Positions 22,787 through 31,474 of a stretch of 64,000 bases of DNA are shown here, one piece after another (the stretch's first letter is position 1; the number at the start of each line of letters is the position of its first letter). Under the pieces are notes generated by a model, which saw only the letters and a program-made list of their open reading frames with translations, was not told the origin of the DNA and searched no databases. The stretch lies in contig NZ_JACJQA010000033.1 of NCBI RefSeq assembly GCF_014696355.1, positions 1-64,000 of the forward strand, given 5' to 3'. Position numbers and translations under genes: made by a program. The DNA comes from Pseudanabaena sp. FACHB-1998. GTDB taxonomy: Bacteria; Cyanobacteriota; Cyanobacteriia; Pseudanabaenales; Pseudanabaenaceae.

Positions 22787-24756
22787 TACCAACTGCGACC
22801 ATTGACCGATCGCCTTAAACCAGAACCACTAGAAGCACCCACTAATTCCCTTTCTGGATTATTGAGATTATTAGCTATTTCCTGAACCTGATCAGCTTTT
22901 TTATCCGCTTGATATTTTTTCTCATCACGCAATAGCACTTCCCGCATTGCCCTAATTAGCGATCGCTGAGCTAACTTAGAGACCACATCACGACCGATGG
23001 TAAAAGTCTCGCGCTTCGTGAGAATACGGGTTGCGAGAGGCAAAATCTCATTAGGGGCGATCGCCTTATCCTTTTGCAAGATATTCCAGAGCCTCGCAAT
23101 ATAGCCCAAACTCGAAGGCGTTTCTGTTTGAGCAATCTCTTCTTTTAACCGTGGATCGATGACAATATCGCCAATGAGGGAAGTCTTGAGAGGCGCAGGT
23201 AAGCGCTTGCTCGCTTCCACTTCAATCCCCTTCACGATTTCATCGATAATGCGATCGTGCATAAATTCACTGCGCTCTGATAGCAAGAAATCGATCCCTT
23301 TATCGAGAGTTCCATTCAAGTTATAGTCAGGATTAGTTTGAGCATTGCTCAAGAGATTTTCTAGACGATTCCAACGGAATTCTCCATCACGGAAGAGTAA
23401 ATCCTTAAGCGCCATTCTTAATTCAGGAGCCGAGTCATTCAGCAAGCGATTGGCTACATAGGGATAGGCAACGGCTAAGACTTTGAACTTCGGATCGACA
23501 CTAAAGGCAATTCCTTCGAGAGTAACAAGCGATCGGATAATCAGCGCATAGTAGGCGGGAACTTGGAAAGGATAGTCATACATGATCTGCGATAGTTGAT
23601 CGGTCATGTCTTTAAAATCCATTTGAGTTAAGCTCTGCCCGTCAGGCGGATTAAATACATCCGATAAAGCAGGCACGATCGCCGCAAAATCAATGTCTTC
23701 AGTCAAGAATCCTAAGCGCACATAATCCTTAGACAGAGCGTCAAAATCACGATTGACCAGATGCACGATCGCCTCAATTAGTCCAAATCTTTGTTCTGCC
23801 GAAACTTCGCTCATCATTCCAAAGTCTAGATAGGCTAATCTGCCATCTCCCATCACCAATAAATTTCCGGGATGGGGATCAGCGTGAAAATAGCCATAGT
23901 CTAATAATTGGCGCAAAGAACATTGCACACCGACTTCAATAATGTGGCGACTATCAAATCCCGCTTCTTTGACCTTTTCCACATTGGTGAGCTTAATCCC
24001 TTCAATCCATTCCATTGTTAAAACACGCTTTGCGGTGTATTGCCAATAGATTTTGGGAACGTAAATTCCGTCTAAGCCTCCATAGTATTTAGCGAATTTC
24101 TCAGCGTTCTTACCTTCAAAGGTATAGTCCATTTCCTCAAAAATGCGACTGGCGAATTCGTCGAGAATGGCGGCTAAATTAGTGCGGACGAATTTAAAAG
24201 TCTTTTTCAGCCACGTAGCAATGCCCCGTAAAATATACATATCAAGGGCAATGCCTGCGGCGATGTCTGGACGTTGGACTTTAATAGCTACAAGTTCACC
24301 AGTTTTCAATTTGCCCTTGTAAACTTGCCCCAGAGAAGCGGCGGCGATCGGATTTTCCGATATTTCCGCATAGACTTCTGACGGATCGGCTCCTAGGGCA
24401 TCACGAATAAATTGAAAGGCGATCTCGTTGGGAAACGCAGGTAATTGATCCTGTAATTCCGCCAGTTCATCCATGAATACTGGCGGCACGATGTCTGGAC
24501 GAGTAGAAAGGGCTTGTCCTATTTTGATAAATGCGGGTCCAAGACGGGTTACTAGTTCCCGTGATTCGATCGCTAATTTTTTTAATTCTGCGGCTGAGGA
24601 TTTGGCACTGAGGCGCAATCTCAGAAATAGCCAAATCAGTGGTACGAAAATCACTACACAACGCCACCAGACCCGCAAAGGTTGGTTACGATAGTAGTCA
24701 GCGATCGCCTCAATGTCATAACGATCTAACTCAAAGTCTGATTTGGGGTTAGACAT
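22786..24756 (-). CDS. ABC1/UbiB family atypical kinase
   Basis: A 656-residue protein of the ABC1 (AarF/UbiB/ADCK) family. The family-specific 'KxGQ' region reads 'LVTRLGPAFIKIGQALSTRP'. The A-rich ATP loop is 'PIAAASLGQVYKGKLKTGE' with 'LVAIKVQRP' carrying the lysine, and the catalytic region is 'FHADPHPGNLLVMGDGRLAY' followed by 'LDFGMM' (DFG). A hydrophobic stretch at about 30-50 lies before the kinase domain. Cyanobacteria carry several ABC1 kinases tied to prenyl-quinone and tocopherol metabolism and stress acclimation; which one this is cannot be told. The C-terminal 200 residues are helical and end in a low-complexity tail. Confidence 0.9.
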   Translation of the reverse strand: MSNPKSDFELDRYDIEAIADYYRNQPLRVWWRCVVIFVPLIWLFLRLRLSAKSSAAELKKLAIESRELVTRLGPAFIKIGQALSTRPDIVPPVFMDELAELQDQLPAFPNEIAFQFIRDALGADPSEVYAEISENPIAAASLGQVYKGKLKTGELVAIKVQRPDIAAGIALDMYILRGIATWLKKTFKFVRTNLAAILDEFASRIFEEMDYTFEGKNAEKFAKYYGGLDGIYVPKIYWQYTAKRVLTMEWIEGIKLTNVEKVKEAGFDSRHIIEVGVQCSLRQLLDYGYFHADPHPGNLLVMGDGRLAYLDFGMMSEVSAEQRFGLIEAIVHLVNRDFDALSKDYVRLGFLTEDIDFAAIVPALSDVFNPPDGQSLTQMDFKDMTDQLSQIMYDYPFQVPAYYALIIRSLVTLEGIAFSVDPKFKVLAVAYPYVANRLLNDSAPELRMALKDLLFRDGEFRWNRLENLLSNAQTNPDYNLNGTLDKGIDFLLSERSEFMHDRIIDEIVKGIEVEASKRLPAPLKTSLIGDIVIDPRLKEEIAQTETPSSLGYIARLWNILQKDKAIAPNEILPLATRILTKRETFTIGRDVVSKLAQRSLIRAMREVLLRDEKKYQADKKADQVQEIANNLNNPERELVGASSGSGLRRSVNGRSW

Positions 24757-24787
24757 AGGATTTTTGTAAACTCACTTATAGACTTGG

Positions 24788-24896
24788 CTAAGTAGCTGGG
24801 CGCAATTAAATGTAAAGCTCTAAAACTTGTGATGCAGACACAGAGTGCGCTACAGGTTTTGATTCTATTTTCTTAATTACGCTTAGCTAGCTATAG
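24788..24896. mobile_element. MITE-like element with imperfect terminal inverted repeats
   Basis: Left end CTAAGTAGCTGGGCGCAATT; right end, read on the other strand, CTATAGCTAGCTAAGCGTAA. The interior contains an imperfect stem (AAAACTTGT...ACAGGTTTT). The same terminal sequence occurs at 37181-37200, 46266-46284 and at both ends of 57295-57402. The ends are about 75% alike here, so this copy is old. No transposase is encoded. Confidence 0.4.
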
Positions 24897-24959
24897 ATTA
24901 TTTTAACAATTTGTTACACAATCTGGGATAGCTCTCTAGGCTTATGTTTTCAGAAAACT

Positions 24960-24990
24960 CAAAGAATAGTTGCGGCGCAACTATTCTTTG
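24960..24990. repeat. Hairpin, 14-bp perfect arms, GGC loop
   Basis: CAAAGAATAGTTGC-GGC-GCAACTATTCTTTG in the spacer between aroA and the ABC1 kinase. Confidence 0.8.
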
Positions 24991-25023
24991 GGATTGAGCG
25001 CAAAGCGCTAGATCAACGTAAAA

Positions 25024-25062
25024 GAATTTAAAAAGTGGCGCTTTGCGCCACTTTTTAAATTC
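25024..25062. repeat. Hairpin, 18-bp perfect arms, TTT loop
   Basis: GAATTTAAAAAGTGGCGC-TTT-complement, six bases before the aroA 3' end. A solo AGCGCTTTGCGCT at 25070-25082 overlaps the last codons of aroA. Confidence 0.85.
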
Positions 25063-25067
25063 TCAAA

Positions 25068-26411
25068 TCAGCGCTTTGCGCTGTATAGACCTTGCAAAGT
25101 GGGAATGAACGAAGGATAGGAAATTGCCGCAGACTCGGCGCGATTGATCGAAGTTTTACCCTTAGCAACTAGGGCGGCGATCGCTAAACTCATCGCCACA
25201 CGATGGTCGTCATAACTATCAACTTCCGCACCTGTGAGGATTTTGCCGCCCACAATTTCCATACCGTCGGGACGCTCAGTGACCTTCGCTCCCAACTTCG
25301 TTAACTCCTTCACCATCGCCACAATGCGATCGCTTTCTTTAACGCGCAGTTCTTCAGCATCCTCGATGATGGTGGTTCCCTCCGCACAACTGGCGGCGAT
25401 CGCCAAAATCGGAATCTCGTCAATTAAACGCGGAATCACTGCGCCGCCAATACGACAAGCCTTTAGAGATGCTGACCGCACCCGCAAATCCGCCACGGGT
25501 TCTCCTGTCACTTCTCTTTGATTTTCATAGGTGATATCGGCTCCCATTTCCGCCAGAACTTCTAAAATTCCTGTGCGAGTTGGATTAATCCCGACATTTT
25601 CAATTAATAGATCGGAATTGGGAACGATTGATGCAGCAACTAACCAAAACGCAGCTGAGCTAATATCCCCCGGGACTGTGACTTCCTGTCCGACTAGTTT
25701 TGCGCCACCTTTCACCGAGACTGTATTGGTATCCACATCAACGCTTACCTTTGCGCCAAAGGCGGCAAGCATCCGTTCGCTGTGATCGCGTGATCGCTCT
25801 GGCTCCGTGATAATCGTTTCGCCATCGGTCATTAAGCCCGCTAGCATGATGCAGGACTTGACCTGTGCCGAAGCAACGGGGGATTGATAATGAATAGCTT
25901 TGAGATTTTGTCCTGAAATAGCAAGGGGCGCTCTCGCTCCATTCTCTCGCCCCCAAATATTGGCTCCCATTTGTCGCAAAGGATTAACCACCCGAGACAT
26001 AGGACGCGATCGCAACGAAGCATCACCCGTCACCGTAAAAAAGCGATCGGGATGACTCGCCAAAATTCCTAACATTAGCCGTAACGTTGTCCCTGAATTT
26101 CCCGCATTTAGCACATCCACAGGCTCTTTCAGATTGCCTAATCCAATTCCCTTAACCGTGACTAATTCGGAATTAAGCTCAGATATTTCTGCCCCCATTG
26201 CCGAAAAGCAAGCCGCCGTACTGCGCGGATCTTCGCCTAGTAACAAACCACGGATTGTGGTTTCTCCATCAGCGAGGGAGCCAAGCATCAAGGCTCGGTG
26301 AGAAATAGATTTATCCCCTGGAATCGTAATTCTGCCCCGTAAGCCTTGAGGCAATTGACTAGAGTCAATGGTGAGGATGGGGTTGGGGTGCGTAGTAGCG
26401 AGGTCAATCAT
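25068..26411 (-). CDS. aroA: 3-phosphoshikimate 1-carboxyvinyltransferase (EPSP synthase)
   Basis: About 447 residues; transfers enolpyruvyl from PEP to shikimate 3-phosphate, the sixth shikimate-pathway step. Hallmarks: '[20 protein letters not shown]' (substrate Lys), '[20 protein letters not shown]' (PEP and glyphosate region), '[17 protein letters not shown]', '[19 protein letters not shown]', '[16 protein letters not shown]' and '[17 protein letters not shown]'. The NAGNSGTT loop has the class II-like form common in cyanobacteria and other bacteria. An ATG six codons upstream (26429) is also in frame; I prefer [10 protein letters not shown] at 26411. The last codons overlap a mini-palindrome. 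Confidence 0.94.
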   Translation of the reverse strand: MIDLATTHPNPILTIDSSQLPQGLRGRITIPGDKSISHRALMLGSLADGETTIRGLLLGEDPRSTAACFSAMGAEISELNSELVTVKGIGLGNLKEPVDVLNAGNSGTTLRLMLGILASHPDRFFTVTGDASLRSRPMSRVVNPLRQMGANIWGRENGARAPLAISGQNLKAIHYQSPVASAQVKSCIMLAGLMTDGETIITEPERSRDHSERMLAAFGAKVSVDVDTNTVSVKGGAKLVGQEVTVPGDISSAAFWLVAASIVPNSDLLIENVGINPTRTGILEVLAEMGADITYENQREVTGEPVADLRVRSASLKACRIGGAVIPRLIDEIPILAIAASCAEGTTIIEDAEELRVKESDRIVAMVKELTKLGAKVTERPDGMEIVGGKILTGAEVDSYDDHRVAMSLAIAALVAKGKTSINRAESAAISYPSFIPTLQGLYSAKR

Positions 26412-26533
26412 GTTAAAGTCAGTTAGCAATTAGTATTAGATTACAGTGCTTTGCGCTCTCCGTAAAACATAGAATTTTGTTGAAAGCTTTACTAAACAAC
26501 CCTTTCAAGAATAATTGCTCGTAGGAAGAAACC

Positions 26534-27163
26534 ATGAACGCCACGCCCAATCCTGAAGATATTAATGCGATCGCCACCGATAACATGGTTGATAGCAATA
26601 CTAGCAACGCTGAAAGCATTACTCCTCCTAAACCACCCCACAATTTAGGAACATTGCTCGATCGCCTCTATGGGACTTTATTTTTGCCACAGGTGACCTT
26701 TGAGCAACTCAAGGCGTATCCTTCTGTGGCTCAAGGGGCGATCGTGATTGCGTTAGTTAATTCTTTGGAAACCATCCGCCTCGATCAGTTATCGCTTTTC
26801 AGAATTGTTGGCTCTGTGATTAGTGGCTTAATTGGCTGGTTGTTTTTCACTTTTTTATTAAAACAATTAGCGGAAGTATTTCAAAAAAATGTGCAGCTTG
26901 TTGAGTTATTGACCCTTACAGGTTTTGCAAGTTTGCCTTGGATCTTTATGGCTCCTGCCCTCAGCTTACCGCCTCAATCACGTTTTCTCGCCGCGATCGC
27001 GGTGATCATCTGGTTTATCGTCTGGCAAATCTGGGGTGCTTCGGTGGTTTTAGGTATTAAAATCTGGAAAACTTTAGCGATCGTACCTTTGGCAATTTCG
27101 GGGGGAGTAGTGGCGCTGATTTGGCTAGGCAATGCCATTAAGTTGCTGATCAGCATTGCTTAG
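26534..27163 (+). CDS. Yip1-family membrane protein
   Basis: A 209-residue integral membrane protein with five hydrophobic segments (about 70-85, 92-112, 130-150, 152-172, 180-200). The soluble N terminus carries many D/N/T/P residues ('NATPNPEDINAIATDN'). 'LLDRLYGTLFLPQVTFEQLK' followed by 'FLLKQLAEVFQKNVQLVELL' and 'FASLPWIFMAPALSL' is the YIP1 pattern. Bacterial YIP1 proteins are of unknown function, possibly in membrane organisation. It is divergent from aroA with 122 nt between the start codons. Confidence 0.75.
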   Translation: MNATPNPEDINAIATDNMVDSNTSNAESITPPKPPHNLGTLLDRLYGTLFLPQVTFEQLKAYPSVAQGAIVIALVNSLETIRLDQLSLFRIVGSVISGLIGWLFFTFLLKQLAEVFQKNVQLVELLTLTGFASLPWIFMAPALSLPPQSRFLAAIAVIIWFIVWQIWGASVVLGIKIWKTLAIVPLAISGGVVALIWLGNAIKLLISIA

Positions 27164-27164
27164 T

Positions 27165-27209
27165 TAATACGAAAGCAAAAATGGCTACGCCATTTTTGCT
27201 TTCGTATTA
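27165..27209. repeat. Hairpin, 21-bp perfect arms, TAC loop
   Basis: Core AAAAATGGC-TAC-GCCATTTTT, directly after the Yip1-family stop codon (27161-27163). Confidence 0.85.
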
Positions 27210-27250
27210 CTAAATTTAATTTTTAGTTCATAAAAGTGTTTTCATGTAAT

Positions 27251-27293
27251 AAAGAAGAGAATTTTCCTGCGTAGCAGGAAAATTCTCTTCTTT
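27251..27293. repeat. Hairpin, 20-bp perfect arms, GTA loop
   Basis: AAAGAAGAGAATTTTCCTGC-GTA-complement in the spacer before the secreted protein gene at 27396. Confidence 0.85.
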
Positions 27294-27395
27294 TTGTGTG
27301 TAATGTTAACCATTGGCAACATTACATAGAGATAATCGTCTTAGGACTAAGTTAGGAACTCACTCAAGATAAAAAATAAAATCTTTCCGAATCTT

Positions 27396-27947
27396 ATGTC
27401 TAATACTATTCAAGATAAAATTGTTTCCTCCATCCTATTAACTACAGCTTTATCAATGAATATTGCTTTAAGTTCTTTTAATAGTTCAGGAGCTTTAGCT
27501 AATCCTATTAAAGATGAATATGGCAATCTTAAAAACACTTCTATCAAGGCTGTTGTAATTCCTCAAAATCAGCTTCCGCCAGCCTTAGAAAAATCTGTAG
27601 TATTTCGAGAAATTTCTAGTGGTGGCATTACAGGAGCTACCTATCAAACACTTTTACTAAAAGACGGAACTTTAATTCGTATAAGAATTGGGGATAGTAA
27701 TGACTCATCCCGCAGCGTTCGTAAAGTCTCTTTAGATCGAGTGAAGCAATTTGAAAAATTGCTCCATAAAAATGCAATTGCAAAGTTTAAAAATCTTAGT
27801 TATCCAGCACCTAGAGGTGCGGCTGATTATATTACCTATACCCTTACTAGCAAAGAAGGTACATTTCAATATAATGATATTTCTCAAAATGGATTGCCCA
27901 AAAATCTCCAGTATGTAGTTTCAGCTTGGAAACAGATTAAAATCTAG
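27396..27947 (+). CDS. Secreted protein of unknown function
   Basis: A 183-residue protein with a signal peptide (IVSSILLTTALSMNIALSSF, then SSGALA-N). The mature part has alternating strands ('AVVIPQNQLPPALEKSVVFR', 'YQTLLLKDGTLIRIRIGDSN') and ends 'GLPKNLQYVVSAWKQIKI'. The pattern suggests a small beta-rich periplasmic domain similar to inhibitor-like or PepSY-like folds, but I do not recognise the family. No lipobox cysteine is present. It stands alone between hairpin-containing spacers, and its AT-rich codons differ from the more GC-rich genes around it. Confidence 0.65.
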   Translation: MSNTIQDKIVSSILLTTALSMNIALSSFNSSGALANPIKDEYGNLKNTSIKAVVIPQNQLPPALEKSVVFREISSGGITGATYQTLLLKDGTLIRIRIGDSNDSSRSVRKVSLDRVKQFEKLLHKNAIAKFKNLSYPAPRGAADYITYTLTSKEGTFQYNDISQNGLPKNLQYVVSAWKQIKI

Positions 27948-27969
27948 CGATCGCCTAGCCCTAAAAAAC

Positions 27970-28010
27970 AAAAAGTAAGCAGCTACGCTTTGCGTAGCTG
28001 CTTACTTTTT
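27970..28010. repeat. Hairpin, 19-bp perfect arms, TTT loop
   Basis: AAAAAGTAAGCAGCTACGC-TTT-complement, between the convergent secreted-protein gene and sqdX. The right arm touches the sqdX stop. A/T tails on both sides suit a shared bidirectional terminator. Confidence 0.85.
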
Positions 28011-29151
28011 ATGCCACAGTTGCAACGGATCTACTTGCCTTAATCGTCTGCTCGTAATAATTTTGCAATTGCCGAGTCGCAGCATCCCAGCCCCATTTTT
28101 CAGCTTCGAGCCTTGCTTGAACACACATCCCATCCTCATGATTTGGGGAGCGATTTTGTAAGAGATTTTGGGTAGCTTTGGTTAAACCGTCGCGATCGCT
28201 TGGCTCGAATAAATAGCCATTAATGCTATTAGTCACAATATCGGGAATACCGCCCGAATTTGCTGCTACCACAGGGCAGCCTGCCGCCATAGCCTCTAAT
28301 AAAACCAAGCCCAAAGTTTCCGTGCGGGATGGGAATAAAAAGGCATCGCTAGAAGCAAAAGCCGCCGCAAGATCATCGCCCCGCAAATAGCCCACAAAAT
28401 TAGTATTTGTCCCCGCAAAAATTTTCTCCAATTCCTGACGATAGGGTCCATCCCCGACAAGGGCAAGACGACTATGGGGAATAGCTTGTAGTACTGGCAA
28501 AATTTGCTGAATTTCCTTTTCGGCAGAGAGTCGCCCCACGTAGAGAAACAAATTGTCCTCAGGATGTCCTTGAGTAAGGCGCGATCGCATTTCGCCACTT
28601 TTAAACCTTGGGTGAAACTGCACCGTGTCCACGCCACGTTGCCAAAGATCGAGCCGCTCTACACCATGCGATCGCAGTTCGTCGATCATCGCGGTCGAAG
28701 TGCAAAGATTTAAAGCCGCCTGATTATGCGTATTTTTGACTAAGTCCCACATCACCCCTTCGAGGAATCCCAAGCCATAATGCTGTAAATATTGGGGCAA
28801 ATGCGTATGATAGGAAGCCATCAAGGGATAATTCATCTTTTTGGCGTAATAGATTCCCGCCATTCCTAAAATCGCGGGATTGACGACATGGATCACATCA
28901 GGCTGAAATTGTTCTAAAGCGTGACCAATCGAAGGACGCGGCAAGGCTAGTTTTAGTTCGGGATACAGGGGAAAGTCAAAGGCTGATACCCCATAAATCT
29001 TAGCGCCACAATATTCCGTCAGACCTCCGTCAGGCGAAAATACCAATACTTGATTACCGAGTCTGACCAGATATTCAACGGTATATTTGAGGCGGGTAAC
29101 GATGCCATCAATTTTTGGCAAAAATGTCTCGGTAAATATGGCGATACGCAT
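28009..29151 (-). CDS. sqdX: Sulfoquinovosyltransferase SqdX (sulfolipid synthesis)
   Basis: A 380-residue GT4 enzyme that moves sulfoquinovose from UDP-sulfoquinovose to diacylglycerol, making the thylakoid sulfolipid SQDG. It begins 'MRIAIFTETFLPKIDGIVTR', has 'LVFSPDGGLTEYCGAKIYGV', 'YHTHLPQYLQHYGLGFLEGV', and 'STAMIDELRSHGVERLDLWQ then RGVDT'. The nucleotide-binding C domain has 'LFLYVGRLSAEKEIQQI' and 'ETLGLVLLEAMAAGCPVVAA'. These blocks match cyanobacterial SqdX over the whole length, as I recall it. sqdB (UDP-sulfoquinovose synthase), often adjacent in other cyanobacteria, is not in the window. Confidence 0.9.
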   Translation of the reverse strand: MRIAIFTETFLPKIDGIVTRLKYTVEYLVRLGNQVLVFSPDGGLTEYCGAKIYGVSAFDFPLYPELKLALPRPSIGHALEQFQPDVIHVVNPAILGMAGIYYAKKMNYPLMASYHTHLPQYLQHYGLGFLEGVMWDLVKNTHNQAALNLCTSTAMIDELRSHGVERLDLWQRGVDTVQFHPRFKSGEMRSRLTQGHPEDNLFLYVGRLSAEKEIQQILPVLQAIPHSRLALVGDGPYRQELEKIFAGTNTNFVGYLRGDDLAAAFASSDAFLFPSRTETLGLVLLEAMAAGCPVVAANSGGIPDIVTNSINGYLFEPSDRDGLTKATQNLLQNRSPNHEDGMCVQARLEAEKWGWDAATRQLQNYYEQTIKASRSVATVA

Positions 29152-29259
29152 AGGTTAACTGTACGGAATCGTTGGCTTTGAGAGAATCATACTATAGTGG
29201 CGATCGCCTAGCGCGAAGTTTATAACGCTGCTTACTGAGATACTTATTGAGATGCTTAC

Positions 29260-29562
29260 TTAATTGATAGCATTCAAAATAGAGTCTAATAAATTGGGAA
29301 ATCTCACATTTAAATCTTCTCGTCTCAGGGAGTTGTAATGCTGAGTTCCCTCTAAGCGGGTATACATAATTCCCATATCTCGCAGTACTTTGAAATGATG
29401 CGACTGAGTAGATTTACTCATTTCCAAACAAAAATCACCGCAGGTTATTTCCTGCTTAGTAGCCAGCATTTTCACAATTTGTAGCCGCGTGGGATCGCTA
29501 AGTCCATAGAGAACTCCTGTTAAAGAGATATTTTCGCGATCGGGATGGGAATACTGGCGCAT
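29260..29562 (-). CDS. ArsR family repressor
   Basis: A 100-residue winged-helix repressor from the ATG at 29560-29562 (MRQYSHPDRENISLTGVLYG). 'LSDPTRLQIVKMLATKQEIT' and 'CGDFCLEMSKSTQSHHFKVL then RDMGIM' are the ArsR core with recognition helix 'KSTQSHHFKVL'. Cysteines in 'EITCGDFCLEM' might sense metal or thiol stress, but a standard CxC metal site in the recognition helix is not present. The frame stays open for 41 upstream codons through a hairpin and was shortened. It is divergent from an old yellow enzyme gene; a long perfect dyad between them is the likely operator. Confidence 0.87.
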   Translation of the reverse strand: MRQYSHPDRENISLTGVLYGLSDPTRLQIVKMLATKQEITCGDFCLEMSKSTQSHHFKVLRDMGIMYTRLEGTQHYNSLRREDLNVRFPNLLDSILNAIN

Positions 29563-29589
29563 GGTTATATAGCTGTGGTCACTTGCATT

Positions 29590-29646
29590 AGGACACAAAC
29601 CCAAAAGACGATTTGCGGCGCAACTCGCTTTTGGGTTTAGTGTCCT
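29590..29646. repeat. Imperfect hairpin of the dispersed family
   Basis: AGGACACAAACCCAAAAG...TTTGC-GGC-GCAA...CTTTTGGGTTTAGTGTCCT, with a few mismatches. It lies in the 5' leader of the ArsR gene. Confidence 0.65.
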
Positions 29647-29682
29647 AACAAGGATGGCAACATCTATTATCCCATGCCATTG

Positions 29683-29728
29683 CATAAATTTCTATTGTTC
29701 GTATATAATCGAACAATAGAAATTTATG
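29683..29728. promoter_or_regulatory. 19-bp perfect inverted repeat, probable ArsR operator
   Basis: CATAAATTTCTATTGTTCG (29683-29701) and its exact complement (29710-29728) flank TATATAAT (29702-29709), which doubles as a -10 box in the outward direction. The dyad lies between the ArsR start (29562) and the flavin oxidoreductase start (29743), centred 37 bp before the latter. Its sequence is A/T-rich and unlike the GC-core hairpins, so it is most likely the operator for the divergent ArsR protein. Confidence 0.75.
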
Positions 29729-29742
29729 TAACCCCTAACCTT

Positions 29743-30834
29743 ATGAGCGCTCCTCTTCTCTCCCCAGTTAAGCTCGGTCGGTACACCTTACCTAACCGCA
29801 TTGTCATGGCTCCCCTTACCCGCAACCGTGCGGCAGCAGGTAATGTTCCCACGGCTTTAAATGTTCTCCACTACGAGCAAAGAGCTTCGGCAGGATTACT
29901 AATTACGGAAGCAACACAGGTTTGTCCCGAAGGCTTAGGCTATCCCAATACCCCCGGGATTTATTCACCAGAGCAAGTAGCGGGATGGAAACTCGTTACC
30001 GATGGAGTTCATGCTAAGGGTGGCAAAATCTTTTTGCAACTTTGGCATGTGGGTAGAATTTCTCATCCTGACTTACAGCCCGATGGCAAGTTGCCCGTCG
30101 CTCCCTCGGCGATCGCCCCTGAAGGTGAAGCCGCTACCTACACAGGCATGAAACCCTTTGTGACACCTCGCGCCTTAGAATTAGAGGAAATCCCTCAAAT
30201 CGTTGAGCAATATCGACTCGGAGCGAAAAATGCTCTGGAAGCAGGTTTTGATGGTGTGGAAATTCATGGTGCTAATGGATATCTACTCGATCAATTTTTG
30301 CAAGACAATACCAATCAGCGCACAGATATTTACGGTGGTTCCATTGAGAATCGCGCTCGTTTATTGTTAGAAGTAACGGAAGCAGTGGTTGGTGTATGGG
30401 GTGGCGATCGCGTTGGTCTGAGACTGTCGCCCAGTGGCACTTTTAATAGTATGTATGATTCTAATCGTGTGGCAACCTTTGGCTATGCAGTCAAGGAATT
30501 GAATCGGTTTAATCTCGCTTATTTGCATTTGGTTGCCCCAAGGGTAGAAGGATTCGGTTCTGCTGAAGATCAACCCGATCTTGGTGCAGAATTCTTCCGT
30601 CCTATCTTTAATGGAACGATTATTACGGCTGGTGGTTATAACTTTGAGACTGGAAATGCGGCGATCGCGTCAGGTAACGCCGATCTCGTAGCCTATGGTC
30701 GTCTTTATATCGCCAATCCTGATCTAGTGGAGCGTTTTGCGGCGGGAGCATCTCTTAATAAGCCCGATCGCAACACCTTCTACGGCGGTGACGAACAGGG
30801 CTATACCGATTATCCTGCAATGGCGAGTGCCTAA
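29743..30834 (+). CDS. Old yellow enzyme family alkene reductase
   Basis: A 363-residue FMN/NADPH-dependent reductase from the ATG at 29743 (MSAPLLSPVKLGRYTLPNRI). OYE blocks are complete: 'RIVMAPLTRNRAAAGNVPTA', 'LQLWHVGRISHPDLQPDGKL', 'AGFDGVEIHGANGYLLDQFL', 'DNTNQRTDIYGGSIENRARL' and 'GGYNFETGNAAIASGNADLV then AYGRLYIANPDL'. The enzymes reduce activated C=C bonds and nitro compounds; in cyanobacteria they are detoxifying ene-reductases. The frame extends upstream to 29674 but would translate the operator dyad. The ArsR/OYE divergent pair predicts induction by reactive electrophiles. It ends just before a hairpin. Confidence 0.92.
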   Translation: MSAPLLSPVKLGRYTLPNRIVMAPLTRNRAAAGNVPTALNVLHYEQRASAGLLITEATQVCPEGLGYPNTPGIYSPEQVAGWKLVTDGVHAKGGKIFLQLWHVGRISHPDLQPDGKLPVAPSAIAPEGEAATYTGMKPFVTPRALELEEIPQIVEQYRLGAKNALEAGFDGVEIHGANGYLLDQFLQDNTNQRTDIYGGSIENRARLLLEVTEAVVGVWGGDRVGLRLSPSGTFNSMYDSNRVATFGYAVKELNRFNLAYLHLVAPRVEGFGSAEDQPDLGAEFFRPIFNGTIITAGGYNFETGNAAIASGNADLVAYGRLYIANPDLVERFAAGASLNKPDRNTFYGGDEQGYTDYPAMASA

Positions 30835-30873
30835 GAAGAGAAAGGCAGCGCTTTGCGCCGCCTTTCTCTTCTT
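30833..30873. repeat. Hairpin, 19-bp arms with one mismatch, TTT loop
   Basis: AAGAAGAGAAAGGCAGCGC-TTT-GCGCCGCC...CTTCTT, beginning in the stop codon of the oxidoreductase gene. Confidence 0.8.
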
Positions 30874-30889
30874 GGAGATTTTTGAACCA

Positions 30890-30940
30890 CAAGAAAAAAT
30901 TTAAAAGCGTTGCAAGGCAACGCTTTTAAATTTTTTCTTG
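30890..30940. repeat. Hairpin, 24-bp perfect arms, AAG loop
   Basis: Outer arm CAAGAAAAAATTTAAAAGCG, core GTTGC-AAG-GCAAC, between convergent oxidoreductase and endonuclease V genes. A solo GAGCGCAAAGCGCT follows at 30951-30964. Confidence 0.85.
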
Positions 30941-30964
30941 GTTTGGGTTTGAGCGCAAAGCGCT

Positions 30965-31474
30965 TTAAGTTGATGATAAAGAATCTCTACAAAGTCGATC
31001 TACGGCTTTTAAGAGAGTGGGTAAGCGATATGCACCATGCATTTTCTTGATGTAGCCTCTAGCTTCGGATTCATCTACACCGATCGCCGTTACATACAAT
31101 GGACGATTACTGCCATTTCTTAAAACTCCCGCTTCTAGTGGCACATCTTTAAAATGACTTTTTGCCACCCCGATCACGGCTATTTTTTCGCCCAGAGCTT
31201 TGTATAGATAATGACCTAAGCCTCCTTTGCGATCGCTATCAAGATACACATATCCATCAATAACAATAATTTCAGGTAGTTGTGGAAGTCTTTGCAGTAA
31301 TAAAAGAATGATGGGCAATTCCCGCTTATAAAATTCTCCCGATTGATATTCCTCTACTTGATCAGTTTCCGTAACAAATGTATTAGCTGGAGTTAGGGCT
31401 TCCCAATCCTCAAAGGCAACTCCAGCCGCGACAGCTTTATCTTCGCGATAGTCCACATCTACAGCCAAAATCAT
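30965..31474 (-). CDS. nfi: Endonuclease V family protein (short form)
   Basis: A 169-residue protein with endonuclease V motifs: 'MILAVDVDYREDKAVAAGVA' (catalytic Asp), 'QLPEIIVIDGYVYLDSDRKG' (second Asp), 'GLGHYLYKALGEKIAVIGVA then KSHF' (conserved Lys). Endonuclease V nicks DNA one base 3' of deaminated adenine (inosine). It is about 50 residues shorter than the typical enzyme, mostly at the N terminus and the wedge region, a compact version I have seen in cyanobacteria. Its ATG overlaps the stop of the VOC gene (ATGA), so they are co-translated. Loss of part of the family core leaves activity uncertain. Confidence 0.8.
   Translation of the reverse strand: MILAVDVDYREDKAVAAGVAFEDWEALTPANTFVTETDQVEEYQSGEFYKRELPIILLLLQRLPQLPEIIVIDGYVYLDSDRKGGLGHYLYKALGEKIAVIGVAKSHFKDVPLEAGVLRNGSNRPLYVTAIGVDESEARGYIKKMHGAYRLPTLLKAVDRLCRDSLSST

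Larger units (their letters stand above)
24757..25067. other. Gene-free spacer with a MITE-like element and two hairpins
   Basis: This 311-base spacer between the ABC1 kinase and aroA, both leftward, has no convincing reading frame. It holds, in order, a terminal-inverted-repeat element (about 24788-24896), a 14-bp hairpin at 24960-24990, a solo AGCGCAAAGCGCT at 24997-25009, and an 18-bp hairpin at 25024-25062. Confidence 0.7.

Noticed and set aside
29674-29742. Longer old yellow enzyme starting at 29674
   Set aside because: The extension would translate the 19-bp operator dyad and lacks family similarity; ATG 29743 gives the normal OYE N terminus.
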